In this document: one piece after another, positions 5,453 to 11,326 of the stretch | Numbering within the stretch: the first letter of the stretch is position 1 | Layout: each line of letters begins with the position of its first letter | Assembly (NCBI GenBank): GCA_035510605.1 | Contig: DATKGW010000005.1 | Coordinates: 1 to 11,645 of the forward strand | DNA: 11,645 bases | Reading direction: 5' to 3' | Source: DATKGW01 sp035510605 | GTDB taxonomy: Bacteria; Patescibacteriota; Saccharimonadia; Saccharimonadales; CAIOMD01 | Program-made: the position numbers and the translations under genes | The notes under the pieces: generated by a model | The model's database searches: none | Seen by the model: only the letters and a program-made list of their open reading frames with translations | What the model was told of the DNA's origin: nothing

Positions 5453-5863
5453 GTGGTAGAAGAAGACAACTTAAAGAAACAGCTCAAACGACACAAGAGC
5501 CATGAGACTGTCCGTGAGTTTGCCAGCAAACAAGCACAAAAAAATGAAATTCCGGCCAGAAAGCTAAAAGGCAAAATTCATCGTCCTTTGAGTGTACTTG
5601 GTAATTTAAGCAAAAAAGAATACAACCCGATACATGTACCGGAAAGTAAAGCCGGCCGTATATTAGGCAAACGCATACATATAATGCCAAAATTTTTAAA
5701 AGAAGCCTGGGTGGAATTAAAGTTAGTCACTTGGCCATCCCGCCGCGAAGCTGCACGATTAACTGGAGCTGTGTTGATATTCGCCATAATTTTTGCCATA
5801 TTCGTACAGTTAATCGGGATTCTGTTTGATAAGTTATTTAAAGTCATATTGCTCGGCAAGTAA
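5453..5863 (+). CDS. secE: Preprotein translocase subunit SecE
   Basis: A 136-residue membrane protein of the SecYEG channel. The C-terminal third is diagnostic: the amphipathic segment WVELKLVTWPSRREA (86-100) followed by one transmembrane helix (about 105-126). Typical single-span SecE proteins have about 60-70 residues. Here about 78 basic, probably disordered residues precede the core. The start is GTG, with GGAG at 5438-5441 eleven nt upstream. An internal ATG at 5684 (M78) would give a protein of normal length but has no Shine-Dalgarno, so the long form is preferred. It is followed by nusG after 21 nt, the standard bacterial order. Confidence 0.92.
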   Translation: MVEEDNLKKQLKRHKSHETVREFASKQAQKNEIPARKLKGKIHRPLSVLGNLSKKEYNPIHVPESKAGRILGKRIHIMPKFLKEAWVELKLVTWPSRREAARLTGAVLIFAIIFAIFVQLIGILFDKLFKVILLGK

Positions 5864-5884
5864 TCATTAAGAAAGGTCCAATCA

Positions 5885-6433
5885 ATGAACAGTAAAAAAA
5901 GATACGATTCCAGTAAACAATGGTACGCTATCCATACTTATAGCGGCTACGAAGAAAAAGTTGCTGAAAGTATCCGCCAACGTGCCGATAGCCTAGATAT
6001 GGCCGATAAAATTTTTGATGTCTTAGTACCTAAAGAAAAACAAATAGAGATTAAGAATGGTAAGCGTAAAGTAGTCGAAAAACGTATCTTTCAGGGTTAT
6101 GTTTTAGTACTAATGAAGCTTAGTGAAGATGCCTGGTATATTGTCCGTAACACCCCTAATGTGACTGGATTTGTCGGTAGCGGTACCGAGCCTACGCCAA
6201 TTAGTTTAGATGAGATGGAAAAGATCAACAAACGCATGGGTGTCGACCAGCCTAAGCATAAGATTGATTACACTGTCGGTGAGGTTGTCAGTATAATTGA
6301 CGGCCCGTTTAAGGGCTTTGATGGTTCCATTAATGAGATTGATACCCAAAAAGGCAAGATAAAAGTCTTGGTTAATATGTTCGGTCGCGAAACACCCGTA
6401 GAACTAGACAGCCTTCAAGTTAAAAGAGTCTAG
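5885..6433 (+). CDS. nusG: Transcription termination/antitermination factor NusG
   Basis: A 182-residue protein of normal family length that binds RNA polymerase through its NGN domain and Rho or ribosomal protein S10 through its KOW domain. The NGN domain starts at KQWYAIHTYSGYEEKV (11-26) and runs through FQGYVLVLM (69-77) and RNTPNVTGFVG (88-98). The KOW domain spans about 128-182, with VGEVVSIIDGPFKGFDGSI (131-149) and NMFGRETPVELD. The Shine-Dalgarno AAAGG lies 8 nt before the ATG. The position between secE and rplK is the classical one. Confidence 0.97.
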   Translation: MNSKKRYDSSKQWYAIHTYSGYEEKVAESIRQRADSLDMADKIFDVLVPKEKQIEIKNGKRKVVEKRIFQGYVLVLMKLSEDAWYIVRNTPNVTGFVGSGTEPTPISLDEMEKINKRMGVDQPKHKIDYTVGEVVSIIDGPFKGFDGSINEIDTQKGKIKVLVNMFGRETPVELDSLQVKRV

Positions 6434-6526
6434 ACATAAAGGTTAAAACATTATAAAATCTACCAGTTACGCACATATTTTACTTGCTTCAAATTACAAT
6501 AAAATAGTATCAATTAGGAGAAGATT

Positions 6527-6955
6527 ATGGCTAAGGCAATTAAAGCAAATATTAAATTGAAAATCAGGGGAGGTCAAGCCTCTGCCGCGCCACCAGTTGG
6601 TAGTATTCTTGGACAATACGGTGTTAATATGATGGATTTTATAAATCCATTCAATGAAGCCACCAAAGACCTTATGGGCCAAATGGTTACTGTTCACATT
6701 ATTATTTTTGAGGATCGCACCATGGCTTGGCGAGTAGTCGGTACTCCAACAGATGATTTGATTCGAGCAAAATTAGGAATCGAAAAGGGCTCCGGCCGCC
6801 CAAATACAGAGAAAATCAGCAAAAAATTGAGTGATTCAGCCCTAACGGATATTGCCGAAGCTAAAGCTAAAGATATGAATACCGAAGATATTCCGGCAGT
6901 TAAAAAGATGGTTGCTGGTTCCGCTCGAAGTATGGGTGTAGAAGTCGAAGGATAA
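6527..6955 (+). CDS. rplK: 50S ribosomal protein L11
   Basis: A 142-residue protein of the GTPase-associated centre that binds 23S rRNA and is methylated by PrmA in many bacteria. The N-terminal domain has APPVGSILGQYGVNMMDF (21-38), the C-terminal domain has KLGIEKGSGRPNTEK and the family-ending GSARSMGVEVEG. Length is normal. The linker region EDRTMAWRVVGTPTDDLI departs from the common FTF-KTPP pattern. The Shine-Dalgarno AGGAG (6516-6520) is 6 nt before the ATG. The 93-nt gap after nusG holds no clear promoter. Its last codons contain the Shine-Dalgarno of the next gene. Confidence 0.97.
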   Translation: MAKAIKANIKLKIRGGQASAAPPVGSILGQYGVNMMDFINPFNEATKDLMGQMVTVHIIIFEDRTMAWRVVGTPTDDLIRAKLGIEKGSGRPNTEKISKKLSDSALTDIAEAKAKDMNTEDIPAVKKMVAGSARSMGVEVEG

Positions 6956-6956
6956 T

Positions 6957-7607
6957 ATGACGTCGCAAGAAGTTATACAAGGAATATCGCATAATTATAG
7001 GTTAGGTACCCTTATTAACACTATTCCTGAATCATCCAAGCAATACACTCATTTATTAGGTGATACTTGGCAATTAGCGCAGGAAGTCGGATTTGGCGAC
7101 GATGACGGATATGATATTAGACCTAAGATAAATACTTTTTTTTCTGGCTTAAATGAAAGATTCCCAGAACTGCATGAAGAAGCAAGTCAAGACGCTGCCA
7201 AAAGATTGGCCGGCTATCTTAGCACTCTTAGAAAGCTACAAGCAGATAAACAAGCTGCGAGAGATAGGGGTGAAAATGTAGATTACACTCAAAACGTTGC
7301 ATACGTCATTGCAAAGACCGAAATTGGGCGGATAGGCAATCTCTTTCCGGAAATCTTTACTGAATATACGAAAAAACACGATCAAATAGCTAAAATGGCT
7401 CGGATAATAAATATAATGATAGATAAAAGAATATTGGATCAGAGTCTAGTATATCCAAGAGATATTAGCACTACTCATGGCCACCCTCTAGAGATAGGAG
7501 TCGCTACTGCTTTGGACATATCAGACGAAACTAAGAAAAGCCTTGGTTCAGAAGGCATAAAACCAATAAACTTTATCCCCAAGAATGACTTAAGACGAAG
7601 GCGTTAA
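6957..7607 (+). CDS. Unknown 216-aa protein between rplK and rplA
   Basis: I do not recognise this protein. It is predicted mostly helical and soluble, with acidic and basic patches (FGDDDGYDIRP at 47-57, a Lys/Arg-rich helix near 92-104) and a terminal RRRR. There is no membrane segment, signal peptide or known catalytic motif. The ATG follows the rplK stop by one nt, and its Shine-Dalgarno AAGGA (6948-6952) overlaps the end of rplK, so translation is coupled to L11. This location, between two genes that are adjacent in nearly all bacteria, suggests a ribosome- or translation-related role or a lineage-specific insertion. That is inference. An 8-T run at 7136-7143 lies within the gene in frame. 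Confidence 0.8.
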   Translation: MTSQEVIQGISHNYRLGTLINTIPESSKQYTHLLGDTWQLAQEVGFGDDDGYDIRPKINTFFSGLNERFPELHEEASQDAAKRLAGYLSTLRKLQADKQAARDRGENVDYTQNVAYVIAKTEIGRIGNLFPEIFTEYTKKHDQIAKMARIINIMIDKRILDQSLVYPRDISTTHGHPLEIGVATALDISDETKKSLGSEGIKPINFIPKNDLRRRR

Positions 7608-7617
7608 TAAATTAATT

Positions 7618-7647
7618 GTGGGAGGTTTAATAAACCGTTAATACCAC
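7618..7647 (+). promoter_or_regulatory. L1 autoregulatory operator (rRNA mimic) upstream of rplA
   Basis: GTGG (7618-7621) pairs with CCAC (7644-7647). Inside it GGTTT (7624-7628) pairs with AAACC (7632-7636) around AAT. The two helices are separated by an asymmetric internal loop, GA on one side and GTTAATA on the other. This copies the base of the L1 stalk of 23S rRNA (helices 76-77), where GUGGGAGG faces AAUACCAC in E. coli. Both 8-nt strands are identical here. The rplA Shine-Dalgarno (GAAGGAG, 7648-7654) begins at the next base, so bound L1 would block initiation. Autorepression by L1 through such sites is established in other bacteria and archaea. Confidence 0.85.
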
Positions 7648-7659
7648 GAAGGAGTAAAT

Positions 7660-8715
7660 ATGGCAGAAGCCAAGAAACAAGCAACAAAAAAGACAATAGC
7701 CCCAAAGGTTAAAGCTGTCAAAAAACCAGCAGCAAAAAAAGTAGCCATTAAGGCTACAAAAGAACTAAAAGCGGCCGAATCGGTAGCTGTTAAAGAAACT
7801 ACCAAAAAGTTGGCTGAACTTGTAGATATGGAAACTACTGCAGAAGTAATTGTAGAAACCGAAAAAGAGTTAGAAGAGACAGATAAATCTATTGCTAAAG
7901 CCGGAAAGCGAAGTTCTAAAGCCATTAAAGAAGCCGAGGCTAAAGCTGCCAAAGAAGCTCGCAAAGCCACTGTAGAAGATACTAAAGAGGCTCCAAAAGC
8001 CAAGCCTATTCATATTCGTACCCAATTAGAACGCAAAGGTAAGAAATTCCGCAAACTGGCTGAACAAATAGATAAGACTAAAGTATATTCCATCAATGAT
8101 GCACTGAATTTGGTTATTAAAACCAGCCCGGTAAAATTTGACGCCACTGTCGAGCTGCATGTACGGCTGGGTGTTGACCCTCGTCAATCCGATCAAAATA
8201 TCAGGGGCACATTGGTCTTACCAGCTGGTACGGGTAAAACTGCCCGTGTAGCTGTATTTGCCGAGGCCAAAGATGTGGAAGTTGCCCAAAAAGCCGGTGC
8301 CGATAATGCCGGCAACGATGAAATTTTGCAGCAGCTTGATAAAAACATTATAGATTTTGATGTTTTAATTGCAACACCGTCCATGATGCCAAAACTAGGC
8401 AAATATGCCCGTATTTTAGGTCCAAAAGGGTTGATGCCTAATCCTAAAAGCGGTACTGTTTCAAACGATGTTGCCAAAGCTGTGACCGAAGCCAAAGCTG
8501 GACGTGTTGAATATCGTGTCGACAGTACCGGTATTGTCCATGTTGCCATAGGCAAGGTCAGTTTTAGCCCGGATAAATTAATTTCAAATACCGAGGCATT
8601 ATTGGCAAGCATTAAAGCCGCCAAACCAGCCAGCATTAAAGGTAATTACGTATTATCCATTCACGTAACTACCAGTATGGGTCCCAGTATTAAAATTACA
8701 CCGAACCTAGCCTAG
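7660..8715 (+). CDS. rplA: 50S ribosomal protein L1 with long N-terminal extension
   Basis: A 351-residue protein; ordinary bacterial L1 has about 230. The L1 core starts near residue 125 (KKFRKLAEQIDKTKVYSINDA) and is complete. It includes the conserved LGPKGLMPNPKSGTVSNDV (253-271) and the C-terminal HVTTSMGPSIKI. L1 binds the 23S rRNA L1 stalk and assists E-site tRNA release; it also represses its own mRNA. The first about 120 residues are Lys/Ala/Glu-rich, low-complexity, resembling histone-H1-like tails. No internal ATG is suitably placed, and the strong Shine-Dalgarno and L1 operator sit directly before 7660, so the extension should be translated. The stop lies 6 nt from that of the convergent gene. 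Confidence 0.95.
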   Translation: MAEAKKQATKKTIAPKVKAVKKPAAKKVAIKATKELKAAESVAVKETTKKLAELVDMETTAEVIVETEKELEETDKSIAKAGKRSSKAIKEAEAKAAKEARKATVEDTKEAPKAKPIHIRTQLERKGKKFRKLAEQIDKTKVYSINDALNLVIKTSPVKFDATVELHVRLGVDPRQSDQNIRGTLVLPAGTGKTARVAVFAEAKDVEVAQKAGADNAGNDEILQQLDKNIIDFDVLIATPSMMPKLGKYARILGPKGLMPNPKSGTVSNDVAKAVTEAKAGRVEYRVDSTGIVHVAIGKVSFSPDKLISNTEALLASIKAAKPASIKGNYVLSIHVTTSMGPSIKITPNLA

Positions 8716-8728
8716 TACTGGCTATTTA
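8708..8728. terminator. Weak hairpin between convergent genes
   Basis: TAGCC (8708-8712) pairs with GGCTA (8720-8724) around a 7-nt loop, followed by TTTA. It overlaps both stop codons of the converging rplA and MprF-like genes. The stem is short and T-runs are poor, so it is a weak candidate. Confidence 0.3.
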
Positions 8729-10386
8729 TCGTGGTTAGATTTACTCTTTTTTACTTGCATGGCTTTATTTACGGCCATCATAGATCTGGTAAAACCGACC
8801 GCCCCATCTTGATAGGCAACATAGCGGTTTTTCCATCTAGGCTCAAACTTCTTTTTAAAGCGTTCTAAACCGCTAAAACCAAACAAACGGTTACCATTTT
8901 GATAAACAAATTTTAATACGTTCGTAAGAGCTGACTTTTCTTCTATATTTGAAATCCCGGCTAACGGACATAAACCGATATTAACTGTTTGATAGCCTTT
9001 TTGTTGCATTTCCTTCATAAAATTGACGAACATGTAGTCACTAACATTAGGTATCGCATCCTTTAGATGTCGCATTAAGTCAATGTTAGCTTCAGAAGTT
9101 TTAGTAGGCACTTGATTTAAAAAGCCGATGATTTGCTTGGCATCGTCACGAATCATCAATATAGGGCAGTCATTTAAATAATCCTTATCAAAATAACCTA
9201 ACATAAAGGTACGTTCTGTTTTGTCGGGTAAGCTTAACCAGCTGTCCGAAATACGTTTTAAGGCATCAAGCAGTGCCTGTGAGTGTGGTGGCTGTAATAG
9301 TTCGGTGCTATAGCCTAATTTTTCAAATCTGTTACAAATATTTCGAAAATGCTTATTATGGATAGTCGTCTCTGTAAATTGTTTTAGGTTTATGACGGCT
9401 TCTTCGCCAAGTTTTTGTACGTCTAAGTCACAAGTCTCGAATAATTCTTTATATTGGTCATCTATATTTATGAATGCAACTGTCCAATCATTTATATGAC
9501 ATTGATCAATAAATATAGCCACTAGTGTTTTAATATCTTTTTGTAAACCGACCGGATTTCCAACTACCAGAGCAACTCCAGATACAGTCTTGTAAGCTAA
9601 CCCAGCATTTTTGTAAATTAAATAATGCTTGTCTTTCGGCCAAACTTTAAAAAAATCTTCACTATCGGATGAATAATCTTCTATTAACTTTGCAAATTTC
9701 TCTCTACGAATAGTCTGGTCAACAAATCGTTCACGTAATGGACCAAAAATTGAAGCTATTACATAAGCAATGGTCATAAAATTTATGATATATAAAGAGT
9801 CCAGTAAAATACGACCATCAACAGTTAAAGGTTTTAGATCTTCGCTAAATAATCTGAATGTATCTATTGTATAGTAAATACTTTGGGAAAATGATATTTC
9901 CCGACCGAAGGCTGTCCGGTCTAATAATAAAAATCCTATTATTCCATATGTCAACATCAAGACGATGGCAAATATGATATTCCGCAGAACAACCCAACTG
10001 CTGTTCAAGCCACTCTTTACGATAAATTCGCGGCGATATTTTATAAGCCCAAAAAGACTAATGAGGGCTAAAATAATATCACTATAACTGCGCACCAAAA
10101 TTGAACCAAACAAATATATGACAAACAGCGCTGTTGCGATTAACCACGCAGCGTGTTTACGACGCCTTAAAAGTAAACCTAGATAGACAAAAGCCAAACC
10201 AATAGCCAGTGGTGCGGCGTTGGATAGCCGGGCCACAAAAAGGGCATTAGCTTTATGATGAATAATCGGATGGCTGGAAAATAAAACTTCAATAATTAAT
10301 AACAAACCCACGCCAAAGACTATTGTAGATACTAATTTTAAGGCTAGTCTATATCGCAAACGTTTTAGTATTAATCTGACAATCAT
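8722..10386 (-). CDS. MprF-type aminoacyl-phosphatidylglycerol synthase (DUF2156), membrane protein
   Basis: A 554-residue protein. The N-terminal about 220 residues hold some five or six hydrophobic helices (about 17-36, 56-73, 79-98, 100-117, 135-155, 195-215). From about 230 it is cytosolic and matches the catalytic domain of MprF/LysX lysyl- or alanyl-phosphatidylglycerol synthases. Matching segments are the start (KLIEDYSSDSEDFFKV), IDLMRH (435-440), VNIGLCPLAGI (468-478) and LFGFSGLERFKKKFEPRWKN (501-520). The family moves an amino acid from aminoacyl-tRNA to phosphatidylglycerol, lowering surface negative charge and raising resistance to cationic peptides. It is shorter than full MprF (about 840 residues, 14 helices), so the flippase half is mostly missing. 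The amino acid used cannot be told. It is transcribed on its own, opposite to its neighbours. Confidence 0.85.
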   Translation of the reverse strand: MIVRLILKRLRYRLALKLVSTIVFGVGLLLIIEVLFSSHPIIHHKANALFVARLSNAAPLAIGLAFVYLGLLLRRRKHAAWLIATALFVIYLFGSILVRSYSDIILALISLFGLIKYRREFIVKSGLNSSWVVLRNIIFAIVLMLTYGIIGFLLLDRTAFGREISFSQSIYYTIDTFRLFSEDLKPLTVDGRILLDSLYIINFMTIAYVIASIFGPLRERFVDQTIRREKFAKLIEDYSSDSEDFFKVWPKDKHYLIYKNAGLAYKTVSGVALVVGNPVGLQKDIKTLVAIFIDQCHINDWTVAFINIDDQYKELFETCDLDVQKLGEEAVINLKQFTETTIHNKHFRNICNRFEKLGYSTELLQPPHSQALLDALKRISDSWLSLPDKTERTFMLGYFDKDYLNDCPILMIRDDAKQIIGFLNQVPTKTSEANIDLMRHLKDAIPNVSDYMFVNFMKEMQQKGYQTVNIGLCPLAGISNIEEKSALTNVLKFVYQNGNRLFGFSGLERFKKKFEPRWKNRYVAYQDGAVGFTRSMMAVNKAMQVKKSKSNHDK

Positions 10387-10393
10387 TGATAAT

Positions 10394-10399
10394 ATTGTA
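10394..10399 (-). promoter_or_regulatory. -10 box for a predicted leaderless MprF-like mRNA
   Basis: On the minus strand TACAAT ends exactly 7 nt before the ATG at 10386. No Shine-Dalgarno or good -35 is seen. The spacing equals that of the histidine kinase and P-loop kinase genes. Confidence 0.5.
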
Positions 10400-10530
10400 T
10401 TAAAGATAAGCTCATGTTCATAGCCAGTTCTTAACTTAATGATATCGTATTAAACTTAAACCTCATTTTTCATATTGCAATTTATAACAAAAATTACAAC
10501 TTATTAACCGGAAATATTTAATGTGCTTTC

Positions 10531-10539
10531 TGCTATTAT
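10531..10539 (+). promoter_or_regulatory. Candidate extended -10 for dcd-tmk
   Basis: TGC followed by TATTAT (10534-10539) would start transcription near 10546, giving a leader of about 73 nt before dcd. No -35 is evident. The rest of the 232-nt divergent region (10387-10618) is very AT-rich, with the MprF-like -10 at its left end and nothing else I can identify. Confidence 0.35.
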
Positions 10540-10618
10540 ATTAAATAAGTAGTGGGAAAAACGAAAAATTAATAAAAAACAACATCTTTTAATTGTGTGA
10601 TTAAAGTAAGTTTTAAAT

Positions 10619-11326
10619 ATGTCAGTATATAGCAACCAGCAGATACGGGATGCCATACAAAAAGGGCATATTGTCTGCCACCCATACAATTCAAAACATG
10701 TTAGTTATGCCAGTTTGGATATTACTTTAGGTTACTATTTTTACCGAGTAGAACAAGTTAATGAACGGACCGTTTACAATCCGTTGGACCGCGAGGATGT
10801 TGAACGCTATTTTGACGGCCCATATAAGGCTATACCACACAAACAGTGGTGTGACTTGAATCATGTTAAAACTAACCGCAATATACCAGAAGATTTTCCG
10901 ATTATTGCCCTAAAACCCGGTGAACGTATTTTAGCTCATACGCATGAGTTTTTAGGTATTAAACCACCTGGTGCTTACGAGCTTAAAAGCCGATCCAGTT
11001 GGGGACGCAATGGTATAGCCGTTTGTTTTGACGCCGGTTGGGTTGACCCCGGTTACATCAATCGTTTAACGCTTGAAATTTTTAATTTGAACCAACGTGA
11101 GACTATTCTTATTCCCGTTGGCGAACGAATTGCTCAAGCCGTTTTTCATGATACTGGTCCGGTAGAGGGTAAATATGGCGATGATAATGGTATAAGTGGC
11201 AAATACCAGCAAGGTAACAACCTTAACATTATTATAGCGACATGGTCGCCAGACCAGATGTTGCCAAAAGCTTACCGTGATCAGCGCCAATTACCGACTA
11301 AAATAAAAGGTTTAAGTTATGATTGA
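10619..11326 (+). CDS. dcd: dCTP deaminase
   Basis: A 235-residue protein, somewhat longer than the 193 residues of E. coli Dcd. It deaminates dCTP to dUTP, the precursor of dUMP for thymidylate synthesis. The trimeric dUTPase-fold core is clear: ASLDITLGYYFYRV (31-44), LKPGERILAHTHEFL (98-112), ELKSRSSWGRNGIAV (121-135), WVDPGYINRLTLEIFN (141-156) and the C-terminal nucleotide-closing GKYQQGNN. E153 is the expected catalytic base (E138 in E. coli). A bifunctional dCTP deaminase/dUTPase is possible, as no separate dUTPase is in the window. No clear Shine-Dalgarno precedes the ATG; the start is chosen from family alignment. It overlaps tmk by 8 nt. Confidence 0.92.
   Translation: MSVYSNQQIRDAIQKGHIVCHPYNSKHVSYASLDITLGYYFYRVEQVNERTVYNPLDREDVERYFDGPYKAIPHKQWCDLNHVKTNRNIPEDFPIIALKPGERILAHTHEFLGIKPPGAYELKSRSSWGRNGIAVCFDAGWVDPGYINRLTLEIFNLNQRETILIPVGERIAQAVFHDTGPVEGKYGDDNGISGKYQQGNNLNIIIATWSPDQMLPKAYRDQRQLPTKIKGLSYD

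Noticed and set aside
7638..8003. Long minus-strand open frame opposite the start of rplA
   Set aside because: It is the complement of the Lys/Ala-rich extension, giving a low-complexity Ser/Ala/Phe protein. It has no start signal and overlaps the L1 operator side.
8193..8636. Minus-strand open frame of 147 codons opposite the rplA core
   Set aside because: It lies fully inside a conserved L1 domain, and the translated product has no recognisable family.
4195..11326. Recoding of UGA as glycine or tryptophan
   Set aside because: TGA ends the YgjP-type gene at the expected length and ends dcd; no recognised gene has an in-frame TGA, and tRNA-Trp has the ordinary CCA anticodon.
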